From NCBI RefSeq assembly GCF_012641265.1, contig NZ_JABAHZ010000007.1, positions 186,001 through 250,000 of the forward strand: DNA of 64,000 nt, written 5' to 3'. This document shows positions 8,138-16,668 of the stretch, in pieces. The notes beneath the pieces are model-generated. The model was given only the letters and a program-made list of their open reading frames with translations. It had not been told where the DNA came from and ran no database searches. Position 1 is the stretch's first letter. Every line of letters starts with the position of its first letter. Both the position numbers and the translations under genes were made by a program. This stretch comes from Chitinophaga eiseniae. Its GTDB lineage: Bacteria; Bacteroidota; Bacteroidia; Chitinophagales; Chitinophagaceae.

Positions 8138-11100
8138 TTAAAAATCAACTGCAACGCTGGCAGAATACATCCTGGTTAAAGGATAGCGGCCGCCATCCAC
8201 GCCATAGAACTGGCTGTTGAGTTGTACTTCTTTACCAATGGAAGCGCCTACTTCCGGATCATAGCCTTTATACTTTGTAAAAGTGGCCAGGTTCTGCACG
8301 CCAATGGAAAGCCTTACCGCTTTTATAACCGGTTGCTTTCTCAAAAGCGAATTTGGTACATTATATCCCAGCTGTACATTCTTGATCCGTATATAAGAGC
8401 CGTCTTCCACAAAGAGATTGGTGAAGCGGTTGCCGTTGCCATTTACATCTGAACCGGTAATTCTCGGTACTTTGGTGCCGGGATTCAACAACGTAGATTT
8501 ATCTCCTTCGTTGGTAAACCGGGCATAGTCGAAAGCTTCAACCAACAGGTTGCGTCCGAGGTTGATATTATTCGGGTTGGTGTTTTCAAAGCGCAGGTAG
8601 TTGTAAATATCATTGCCTTGCGAACCGGTGATCAGTACGCTCAGTTCAAAGCCTTTATAGGAGAAGGTATTGGTGAACCCGAAGGTAAATTTTGGCCAGG
8701 GATTTCCGATAAAGGTCTGATCACGGGAGTCGATTACATGATCGCCATTCAGGTCTTTGTATTTGATATCGCCTACCCATACGCCTCCGTCTTTTGATAC
8801 ATCGAGGCGGCTGCCATCCGCTTTTGTGGGGATAGCGCTCTTGTTGATCTCGTCTACAGAAGCGAATATGCCATCTGCCACATAGCCATAAAACAGCCAG
8901 GGCGCTTGTCCTACAGCGGCGCGTTCACTGAAGTTGTTCATGTACCAGGCGTTGTGTGAAACAAAGGCATTATCTGAATAGAACTGGAGGATTTTGGTTT
9001 TAAAGGAAGAGATATTAAAGTTGGTTCTCCATACAAAACCGCTGCCGCTCTTGATATTCACGGTGTTTAAGGTGATGCCGAAACCTTTGTTCTGCAACGA
9101 GCCGATGTTGATGGTGGGAGGCGTGATGGCGCCTTCTCCCTGTGTGCCCATGTAGGCGGGCAAAGGATTCAGCAGCAGGAGATTGTCTGTTTTTTTGATG
9201 TAGTAGTCGCCTTCCAGTTGTATCCTGTTGTCCAGCACGCTGATGTTGAAGCCTATATTTTTCGTGGTGGTAGATTCCCATTTGATGTTTTCATTTCCAT
9301 ACAGCGCTGTAGCGAATCCGGTTCCCCAGGGGGTGGTTACAGCGCTGAGTCGTGCATACTGCGCACCGCCGCCGCCGGTATTACCGGTAGTACCATATTC
9401 TGCGCGTAGTTTCAGGTCATTGATGAAGCTTACATTTTTCATGAAAGGCTCATTGGAAATGCGCCATGCTGCTGACACAGAGGGAAAGTAGCCCCATTTG
9501 TTGTTGACCCCGAAGTTGGAAGATCCGTCTACACGTCCGGCCAGCTGGAGAATATATTTATCATTGTATACATAGTTGATACGCCCGAGGTAAGATTCCA
9601 GTGCGCCGGAGCCTTTGCCGGAGCCGGTGGTTTGTCCCTGGGCATTACCGAGATTGAGTGAAGGAATTTCATTGCTGGCAAAACCGGTGCGGGAAGCGGA
9701 AAAGCTCTGGTAATTCCAGGCTTGTGCTTCATGGCTGGCCATTACGCTGACGCTGTGTTTCCCGAATGTTTTATTGTACTGTAACAGTTCATTGAGGTTC
9801 CAGTAGAAATTTTTGTTGCTACTGATGCTGAGGGTAGCTTTTTCATTGGAAGCATATCCCAGCTGGTAGGTAGGCGTAAATTTAGATCCGTCGGCATATT
9901 CGAAATTGCCGTTAAAGCTGGTACGGAAAGTAAGCCCCGGTATAAGATTTAATTCTGCGCTCACGCCGCCGAGGCCCCCGGTTCTTTTATAGTTGTTGTT
10001 AACCAGGTTGGCGATGGCCACCGGGTTGAGCGGGGCGTACTGCGCATTGTTACCAAATTCATTGGTAGTGGCGCCGCCCCAGCTGCCGTCCGGATTTTTT
10101 ACAGGGATATTAGGCGCGAGATTGATAGCGTTTCTGATTACATCTTCGCTGGTAGCGCCCAGTTTTTCTTTCGTCTGGTAAAAATTAAGGGAGGTGCTTA
10201 GTTTGAGCCAGTCGAATGCTTTGTTGTCGAGATTGAGCCGGAAGGAGTAGCGATCAAAATTAGAGCCTATGGCGACCCCTTGCTGGGAGAAGTATTCACC
10301 TCCCATATAGTAGTTGGTGTTTTTATTCCCGTTGCTGACGGTGACCTGGTGTTTTTGCAAGGGGGCTACTCTAAAGAGTGCCTGTTGCCAGTTGGTGCCT
10401 GCGCCGAGTGCGGAAGGATTTTTGAACTCCGCAGTGGGTGTGCGATTCAGCTGGCTGGCAATTTCGTTGCTCATAATGGCAAATTGCTGCAGGCTCATCG
10501 TATTCACTTCTTCCGGCTTTTCCTGGGAAGTATAGAGATAGTTATAACTTACTTTCAGGCCTGCCTGTCCCCTTTTAGTGGTGATCAGTACCACCCCGTT
10601 GGTAGCGCGGGAGCCATATACGGCAGTAGCGGAAGGGCCCTGCAATATTTCCATGGATTCAATATCAGATGGATTGATACCTGCCAGCGGGTTAACGGAG
10701 CTGGTAACGCCATAAGATACCACTGCCGGTTGTATCTGTATTCCGTCTATCACATACAATGGCTCGTTGGTGCCACCGATGGTGTTTACGCCGCGGATAT
10801 TAACAGAGATACCGCCGCCGGGCTGCCCGGAGTTTTGTGTTACATATACGCCGGCGGCGCGGCCCTGTATGGCCTGATCCAGGGTAGTGTTAATCGTTTT
10901 ATTGATATCTGCAGAAGAAATAGACACCTGGGCGCTACTCTGGTCTGTTTTCTTCATGGTACCGTAGCCTATTACCACTACGTCCTGCAGTGCGCTCAAA
11001 GATTCGCTGATAACAATGTTCTGAACAGCGCCATTGCCCACGGTTACCTCTTTCGCAGTAAAACCAATAGAGCTGATGGTGAGCACCTGACCAGGGGAGG

Positions 11101-11329
11101 CGGTGATACTGAATTTACCCAGGGCATCGGTGACTACTCCGGTGGTAGTACCTTTAAAAACAATAGAGGCGCCGGGCACGGGTTGGCCGGATTCGTGGGC
11201 TGTAACGGTACCGGTAATTCTTTTTCCTGGAGGTGGATTTTGTGCGCTTGCAGTAAAAGCAAAGGCACAATAAGTGATCGTTAGCCATACCCATAGAGAT
11301 GGCCTTCCAGTAATACTGGCTCTTTTCAT
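8138..11329 (-). CDS. SusC/RagA-type TonB-dependent outer-membrane transporter
   Basis: A full-length 1063-residue SusC. A signal peptide ends near residue 29 (FTASAQ). Then comes a carboxypeptidase-regulatory-like domain (about 38-115, GTVTAHESGQPVPGASI to LTISSIGF), the linker DVVVIGYGTMKK, and the plug domain (about 125-235, with NIRGVNTIGG, PLYVIDG and GSRATNGVVLITTK). The barrel follows and ends in ASVAVDF. There is no N-terminal STN domain, so it is not expected to signal through an anti-sigma factor. This agrees with the hybrid two-component sensor encoded next to it. It is the first gene of the PUL operon, preceded by a 204-base gap with a candidate promoter. Confidence 0.95.
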   Translation of the reverse strand: MKRASITGRPSLWVWLTITYCAFAFTASAQNPPPGKRITGTVTAHESGQPVPGASIVFKGTTTGVVTDALGKFSITASPGQVLTISSIGFTAKEVTVGNGAVQNIVISESLSALQDVVVIGYGTMKKTDQSSAQVSISSADINKTINTTLDQAIQGRAAGVYVTQNSGQPGGGISVNIRGVNTIGGTNEPLYVIDGIQIQPAVVSYGVTSSVNPLAGINPSDIESMEILQGPSATAVYGSRATNGVVLITTKRGQAGLKVSYNYLYTSQEKPEEVNTMSLQQFAIMSNEIASQLNRTPTAEFKNPSALGAGTNWQQALFRVAPLQKHQVTVSNGNKNTNYYMGGEYFSQQGVAIGSNFDRYSFRLNLDNKAFDWLKLSTSLNFYQTKEKLGATSEDVIRNAINLAPNIPVKNPDGSWGGATTNEFGNNAQYAPLNPVAIANLVNNNYKRTGGLGGVSAELNLIPGLTFRTSFNGNFEYADGSKFTPTYQLGYASNEKATLSISSNKNFYWNLNELLQYNKTFGKHSVSVMASHEAQAWNYQSFSASRTGFASNEIPSLNLGNAQGQTTGSGKGSGALESYLGRINYVYNDKYILQLAGRVDGSSNFGVNNKWGYFPSVSAAWRISNEPFMKNVSFINDLKLRAEYGTTGNTGGGGAQYARLSAVTTPWGTGFATALYGNENIKWESTTTKNIGFNISVLDNRIQLEGDYYIKKTDNLLLLNPLPAYMGTQGEGAITPPTINIGSLQNKGFGITLNTVNIKSGSGFVWRTNFNISSFKTKILQFYSDNAFVSHNAWYMNNFSERAAVGQAPWLFYGYVADGIFASVDEINKSAIPTKADGSRLDVSKDGGVWVGDIKYKDLNGDHVIDSRDQTFIGNPWPKFTFGFTNTFSYKGFELSVLITGSQGNDIYNYLRFENTNPNNINLGRNLLVEAFDYARFTNEGDKSTLLNPGTKVPRITGSDVNGNGNRFTNLFVEDGSYIRIKNVQLGYNVPNSLLRKQPVIKAVRLSIGVQNLATFTKYKGYDPEVGASIGKEVQLNSQFYGVDGGRYPLTRMYSASVAVDF

Positions 11330-11533
11330 ACGTGGAGAAATTAAAAATTTTTAAAAAAGGAATCTTCTACTGACTTTGGTTTTGCTATTTCATAGACGTA
11401 GCATTTGTGGCGATGAGAATAAAGTTATTCTTATTGATCTTAACGCAGGGTATCCGGATGTTTATAATCCAGGCTATTATGTTGCATGGCAAGGGTATCA
11501 AATGTATACGGACGAGGGTATATTTGGTTGCAG
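11330..11533 (-). promoter_or_regulatory. PUL promoter region with candidate -7 box
   Basis: This gap lies between the sensor gene stop and the SusC start, both on the minus strand. On the minus strand TACATTTG (11506 to 11499) matches the Bacteroidota -7 consensus TAnnTTTG, giving a leader of about 160 bases. No good TTG -33 box lies 18-21 bases upstream of it, which is consistent with an activator-dependent promoter driven by the AraC-type output of the hybrid sensor. The exact activator site could not be identified by eye. Confidence 0.35.
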
Positions 11534-14500
11534 TTATTCTTTTTTCATCCTGGCAGCATAGGCGGAAGGCAGTACCTGGTACATCATTTTGAAGTACTTA
11601 GTAAAATATTTGGGGTTGTTGAAACCTACCTCGTAGGCTACTTCTGCTACATTCATTTCTGTTTGGGTAAGCAATTGTGCTGCCCGTTGTAAGCGTACTC
11701 CCCTGATAAACTCAATAGGGGGCTGACCGGTAATACTATAGATGCGCCGGTAAACGGACACGCGGTTCATGAACAGTTCCCGGCTTAGTTCTTCTACGGA
11801 GAAGTTGGCGTTGGACAGCTGTTTATTCACAATTTCCAGTGCTTTTTGCATGAACTTTTCATCGGCTGATAATATGGTGGCGGTATCTTCCGGGGGCGGC
11901 AACACGAGCATTTGTTTGGCGGGCGCCTTGCGTGTCAATAGATTACGTACCCGGGAGAGCATGATTTCGAATCGTACCGGTTTAATAATATAATCATCCG
12001 CGCCGTTTTCCAGTCCACGCAACTGTTCTTCTTCCGTTGTGAGGGCGGTCAGTAATATCACGGGAATTTGCCGGGTACGGTTATCGTTTTTGATTTTAGT
12101 ACAGAGGGCCAGGCCGTTCATGGCCGGCATATTAATGTCGCTTACTACCAGGTCGGGATGCGCCGACAGGGTTTTTTGCCAGCCGCTGACGCCGTCGGTC
12201 GCCTCAATAATATGATAGTGGGCTTTCATGTTTTCTTTCAGATAAAAGCGGAAGTCGTCGTTATCTTCTACCAGCAGGATGGTTTGTTTCTCTTCCTGTT
12301 TTAACCTGCTAACAGGTTCAGGAGTGATGGGTTCCGGTAAGCCAGGCGCCACTAAGTTGGCAGTGATGGCAGGTTCCGGCGGCATAGTGGTAGCAGGAAG
12401 TATTTCCAGGGGTAAGTGAAGGGTAAAGGTAGTTCCCTTATTCACCTCGCTGGTCACCCCGATGGTGCCTTTACATAGTTTGATGAATTCCCGGGTAATG
12501 GCGAGGCCCATACCGCTGCCCTGGTTCACAAATCCGCCGGGGGAGTCGCTGTGGAAAAACTGCTCAAAGATTTTTTCATGCCGTTCCGGGGGGATACCGA
12601 TCCCGGTATCTTCTACGCGGATTTCGAGGAGCGCCTGATCGTTTGTTGGGGTATAGCCGGTAAATACTTTTACACTACCACCAGAGAGGGTGAATTTAAA
12701 GGCATTGGAGAGCAGGTTAAATAGTATGCGCTCTATTTTATCGTGATCGAAGCTGGTAAATAAGGTTTCATTTTCGGCAAAAAAGGAAAATTCCACCTGT
12801 TTGCGTTCGGCCAGGTCCGTAAACGAGTACACCACATCGCGGATAAACGCGATAATGTCGCCATTGGCCGGATTTAACTTTAGTTCCTGCATTTCCATCT
12901 TCCGGAAATCCATCAACTGGTTAGCCAGGTAAAGCAGTCGTTTGGCATTACGGCGTATCAGGTATAGTTTATGGCGGAAGTTATGGTCGGCTTCATGGGT
13001 AATGACTTCTTCCAGTGGCGCCATGATCAGTGAAACCGGTGTTTTGAATTCGTGACTGAGATTGGTGAACAGTTTGATTTTGAGCATGTCCAGTTCGTGC
13101 AATTGCCGGGCTTCGCGCCGCTCCTGTTCCAGTGCAAAACGGCGCTGCGCCCGGCGAAGTACAATCTTTCTCAGCAGCAGCAGGATAGCGGCTATCAGCA
13201 GCAGGTAAATTATGTAGGCCAGTGGCGTTGCCCAAAAGGGTGGCAGGATGCGTATATGCAGGGAAATGCCCTTCCATTGATTCACCTGGTCATCGCTGAC
13301 TACCCGCAGGTATAAGGTATAGTTGCCGGGGTTGATATTGGTGTAGTTAATACGCCTGGATTTTCCATCGGTTGTTTGCCAATCTTTATTAAACCCTTCT
13401 AGTTTATAGGCGTAGGTATACCGGTTCTTATCGGTATTGGTAAAGTCGAGTGTGGCGAAATCAATGGAAAAATCGTTTTCATTATGACGTAGCACAATTT
13501 TCCGGGTTTCCGGCATCGCAGCAGGAAGTATGACGTGGTGGTGTATGGTTTCATTTACCGCAATGGTGCGGTTAAATAGTTGCAGGCTGGTAAACACAAT
13601 GGGTGGTTCCTGCCGGATGGGTTTTACAGCAGCCGGGTTAAAAATATTGAAGCCGTCGTAGCCACCAAACAGCAGTTCGCCGGATCTGAGTTTTAGCGCG
13701 GCGTTGATGTTAAACGCATTGCCCTGCAGGCCGTCTTTTTCATCGTAGTTATGGCAGTTGATGTTGATCCTGCCATTTTTTTCCGGTAGCACCGTTATTT
13801 TGCTCAGACCATTGGAAGTGCTTACCCACAGGTGGTGGTCGTTGTCTTCCAGGATAGAGATAATGTTGTTGTCGGGCAGCCCGTCTTTCATGCGAAAAAC
13901 GAAGAACTGTTGTTTGTCGGGATCATAGGCATTGAGGCCATCGCGGGTACCGACCCACATGATGCCACGGCTGTCGCAGAGCAGGGAGTTGGTATTGTCA
14001 TTACTTAGTTGATGCGAGTCGTGCAGGTAGTGAATGTATACGCCTTTGGCTTTATCCAGTACATCGATGCCGTAGGCGGTGCCTATCCAGAGGTTGCCTT
14101 TGCGGTCTTCCGCCAGGTCGGTAATGAAATTGGAGTGAACGGAGTTAGGTATGTTGACGTTGTTGTGGTAGAACAAACCGGCCGACTGATCGAAGCGATC
14201 GAGGCCTCCTCCCAGGGTGCCAATCCAAAAATTCTGCTGGCTATCTTTATAGATCTTCCACACACTTTTACTACCGAGGCTGTTGTTGGCGGCGCCCGGC
14301 CGGTAGTGGGTAATGTGGCCATTGGCGTAGTGATCGAGGCCACCGAAGTAGTACCCAATCCACAGGCTATTATCATTGTCTAAAAACAGGCTTAATATTA
14401 CATCGCTGCTGATGCTGTTATCATTTCCCGGATCATGTTTTAGCTGTGAGAACATATTGGCCTGGCGATCGAAATAGATGAGCCCTCCGCCATTAGAGCC

Positions 14501-15607
14501 GATCCATATATTTCCTTTCCTGTCTTCCGTAAAACAGTTTACATCATTATAGTTTAAACTCTGCGGATCGGCATATTTGTGCACATACAATGAAAACTTC
14601 ATCATGTTTTCTGCATAGTAACTGACGCCTCGTTTATAGGTGCCGCACCAGATGATGCCCATGTTATCTTTATAGAGGGTATAAATGGTGTTTTCCGCGA
14701 TACTCTTCACATCTTCCGGACGTTTACGGAGATAGTAGCAGCTGAAGTCGGCCTTGTTCAATACATTGATACCACCATGATCGGTACCTATCCAGATTTG
14801 CCCCTTTTCATCCTGTACAATGCTGTTGATGATATCGTTATTGAGGGCACTATTTTTAGAAGTGAAGCGGCGTATGTCACCATTTTTACTGTTGATATAG
14901 ACGATCCCGAAATCGGTGTTTGGCATGTATATCCATTTGTCGAGCTGTGCGTCGGTAAAGAGCCGGAGGAATAATGGCCGGTTGTCGATGAAATGGGTGA
15001 GAGTATCGGTGTGAGACAGCAGTTGCCCGTTTTTTTCCTGTAGTATATCCAGCTCGCCGTTGATGTAAAGAATGCCTAATTGGCCCGGCGCAGTGGAAGT
15101 AATATCCGCTACCGGTAAACCTGAATGGTATTGCCGGCGTTGTACTTTTTCCCCGGTCAGCTGATAGATGTTACCGTCCTGGTAGCCTATCCAGCAGGAT
15201 TGGCCGGTTTGCTGCAAGGCGGTAATTCCGGTAGTGGGCAGGTCTTTACTTTTTAGCCAGCCGGCGGCATTGGCAAATTGTTCGGTAACAGGATCATACA
15301 ACACATCGCCATTCCGGGTGCGTATAAACAACCGGTTGCCGGGGGCGGCAGTAATGGCGGTAACATAGTCGTCGGAGATAGAAGCAGAATCGGTGGCACT
15401 ATGCCGGAACACCTTGCAGTTAAAGCCATCGTAGCGATTCAGTCCACTCATGGTGCCAAACCACATGAATCCACGATTATCTTTAAAGATGCAATTTACC
15501 TGGTTATTGGAAAGGCCGTTGTTAACATTCAGGGAGGAAAACTCCTGGGCATTGGCAGGTAGCAGGAGGTATAATAGCAGTGAGATCAGTAGCGTTGTCT
15601 TTAACAT
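11534..15607 (-). CDS. Hybrid two-component system sensor/regulator (HTCS)
   Basis: A 1357-residue one-protein phosphorelay. A signal peptide precedes a periplasmic sensor of two 7-bladed propellers; repeats such as DNRGFMWFGTMSGLNRYD and DEKGQIWIGTDHGGINVL run from about 25 to 680. A Y_Y_Y domain follows (about 725-790), then one membrane segment (about 795-820), HisKA with NLSHEFKTPVSLI (His near 852), HATPase_c (NLLSNAFKFT, EDTGIGIPPE, GMGLAI), a receiver domain with VVSDINMP (Asp near 1154) and a C-terminal AraC-type HTH (about 1250-1355). It would bind an oligosaccharide in the periplasm and activate the SusCD operon next door. HTCS proteins are the standard PUL sensors of Bacteroidota. 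All domains look intact. Confidence 0.95.
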   Translation of the reverse strand: MLKTTLLISLLLYLLLPANAQEFSSLNVNNGLSNNQVNCIFKDNRGFMWFGTMSGLNRYDGFNCKVFRHSATDSASISDDYVTAITAAPGNRLFIRTRNGDVLYDPVTEQFANAAGWLKSKDLPTTGITALQQTGQSCWIGYQDGNIYQLTGEKVQRRQYHSGLPVADITSTAPGQLGILYINGELDILQEKNGQLLSHTDTLTHFIDNRPLFLRLFTDAQLDKWIYMPNTDFGIVYINSKNGDIRRFTSKNSALNNDIINSIVQDEKGQIWIGTDHGGINVLNKADFSCYYLRKRPEDVKSIAENTIYTLYKDNMGIIWCGTYKRGVSYYAENMMKFSLYVHKYADPQSLNYNDVNCFTEDRKGNIWIGSNGGGLIYFDRQANMFSQLKHDPGNDNSISSDVILSLFLDNDNSLWIGYYFGGLDHYANGHITHYRPGAANNSLGSKSVWKIYKDSQQNFWIGTLGGGLDRFDQSAGLFYHNNVNIPNSVHSNFITDLAEDRKGNLWIGTAYGIDVLDKAKGVYIHYLHDSHQLSNDNTNSLLCDSRGIMWVGTRDGLNAYDPDKQQFFVFRMKDGLPDNNIISILEDNDHHLWVSTSNGLSKITVLPEKNGRININCHNYDEKDGLQGNAFNINAALKLRSGELLFGGYDGFNIFNPAAVKPIRQEPPIVFTSLQLFNRTIAVNETIHHHVILPAAMPETRKIVLRHNENDFSIDFATLDFTNTDKNRYTYAYKLEGFNKDWQTTDGKSRRINYTNINPGNYTLYLRVVSDDQVNQWKGISLHIRILPPFWATPLAYIIYLLLIAAILLLLRKIVLRRAQRRFALEQERREARQLHELDMLKIKLFTNLSHEFKTPVSLIMAPLEEVITHEADHNFRHKLYLIRRNAKRLLYLANQLMDFRKMEMQELKLNPANGDIIAFIRDVVYSFTDLAERKQVEFSFFAENETLFTSFDHDKIERILFNLLSNAFKFTLSGGSVKVFTGYTPTNDQALLEIRVEDTGIGIPPERHEKIFEQFFHSDSPGGFVNQGSGMGLAITREFIKLCKGTIGVTSEVNKGTTFTLHLPLEILPATTMPPEPAITANLVAPGLPEPITPEPVSRLKQEEKQTILLVEDNDDFRFYLKENMKAHYHIIEATDGVSGWQKTLSAHPDLVVSDINMPAMNGLALCTKIKNDNRTRQIPVILLTALTTEEEQLRGLENGADDYIIKPVRFEIMLSRVRNLLTRKAPAKQMLVLPPPEDTATILSADEKFMQKALEIVNKQLSNANFSVEELSRELFMNRVSVYRRIYSITGQPPIEFIRGVRLQRAAQLLTQTEMNVAEVAYEVGFNNPKYFTKYFKMMYQVLPSAYAARMKKE

Positions 15608-15743
15608 AACGTGTGGTAGTGGCGTAGTATAAATATAAACATATTAGGGAGATAAAAGTAGCGGGGATTAGTTGTCGTTTTTACATTTAAAGCCATTAAG
15701 GGAGGAAGTATTTAACGCATAAAATTCATTGTTTTTTATTTTT

Positions 15744-16229
15744 ATGCTACTGGCGCAAAGGAAATTGCCTCCTTTTGAAATTGAAACAGTTGAACCGAAA
15801 CGAACTTTCCTCGAGAAAATCTTTCTTTTGCATGAAAACTTCCAAAAACCTCGTGAAAAATGGAGGTATGAAAGGTTATCTCGCCACTATTATGATTTAT
15901 ATAAGCTGATGGGTACGGGGCATGCAGCAGATGCATTAGTTGATGAAGGGCTATATAAACATATTGTTGCCCATAGATATTTGTTCAATCACGAAGGTGG
16001 CGTTGATTATAAGCAGCATGCCCCTGCAACTATCAGTTTCCTTCCTCCCGAAGAAGTGTTTGATCTTTGGTCGAAAGATTTTGAAACTATGAGAGAGTAT
16101 ATGATCTTCGGACAAACAACTGATTTCAAGCAGATGGCAGATGAACTTAGAATTTTACAGCAAAATATCAACGCCATGGCCTATGCTGAATTTATTAATG
16201 TCGAAGAGCCTGTCGACAATCGACGCTAA
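15744..16229 (+). pseudogene. AbiEii/AbiGii-type nucleotidyltransferase toxin, C-terminal fragment
   Basis: The 161 residues from ATG 15744 match the C-terminal half of AbiEii toxins: TVEPKRTFLEKIFLLHENF, then RLSRHYYDLYKLM, a helical core and a C-terminal DLWSKDFETMREYMIFG-type segment. In the full-length toxin (about 270-330 residues) a nucleotidyltransferase domain precedes this part; here an in-frame stop lies at 15720-15722 and no such domain or antitoxin gene is visible upstream, where the sensor gene begins. The fragment is therefore most likely a remnant of a degraded toxin-antitoxin system. By eye it is more A+T-rich than its neighbours, which fits foreign origin. A TTG start at 15729 is possible but would add only five residues. 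Confidence 0.72.
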
Positions 16230-16274
16230 GTAAATGGCTTTGAGTGGTGTGACAGCTATAGCTATTTTAGATAT

Positions 16275-16298
16275 TGATAGTATCACGTGATACTATCA
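16275..16298. other. Perfect 24-bp palindrome
   Basis: A gapless inverted repeat centred on CACGTG: the half-site TGATAGTATCAC is followed directly by its exact complement. It sits 45 bases after the AbiEii fragment stop and 65 bases before the tRNA terminator. It has no loop and no T-tract, so it does not look like a terminator. A dyad operator or a recombination site left by a mobile element are the more likely readings. Confidence 0.7.
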
Positions 16299-16362
16299 TT
16301 CTACGTATCAGTTTAGTATTGGGGTATATGTCATCTGATCGAAGAAGATAGTTAAAATAACA

Positions 16363-16385
16363 AAACCCACTCCGAGAGTGGGTTT
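16363..16385 (-). terminator. Intrinsic terminator of tRNA-Gln
   Basis: A 10-bp perfect stem (AAACCCACTC / GAGTGGGTTT) with a 3-base loop, followed on the minus strand by TTTTGTTATTTT. It lies 7 bases beyond the 3' end of the tRNA. Confidence 0.85.
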
Positions 16386-16392
16386 CTTATCG

Positions 16393-16463
16393 TTGCCTGA
16401 CCTGGATTCGAACCAAGACAAACAGAGTCAGAGTCTGTCGTACTACCGTTATACTATCAGGCA
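16393..16463 (-). tRNA. tRNA-Gln (anticodon CTG)
   Basis: Read on the minus strand, a 71-base cloverleaf is visible: acceptor TGCCTGA with TCAGGCA, a short D arm, anticodon stem ACAGA/TCTGT around the loop CTCTGAC (anticodon CTG, reads CAG), and a T arm CTTGG/CCAGG around TTCGAAT. The discriminator is A and CCA is not encoded. A strong terminator follows. The gene sits between an AbiEii remnant and a membrane protein gene; tRNA genes are common integration points, which may explain the remnant. Confidence 0.93.
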
Positions 16464-16668
16464 ATAGTAAATCAGGACCGCGAAATTATAACTTTTCTCA
16501 TAAATACCAAATTTTTAACTACTTTTTATTGCGGTTTGTGCAAAAAATATGCTGTAATAGCATGGCAGCCAGGTATTTATATCCCACTGAATTACCATTT
16601 CAGCCTCTTCCCTTATCCTTGTAAGTGCAACCGCATTTGTAAAACCCTGCAATCAATACCCTCAAATT

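Noticed and set aside
10280..11284. Long plus-strand open frame (334 codons) opposite the SusC gene
   Set aside because: It is antisense to a full-length SusC with clear domains; the peptide has no recognisable domain, and long antisense frames are common in such codon-biased genes.
16275..16298. 24-bp palindrome as an intrinsic terminator
   Set aside because: It has no loop and no following T-tract on either strand.
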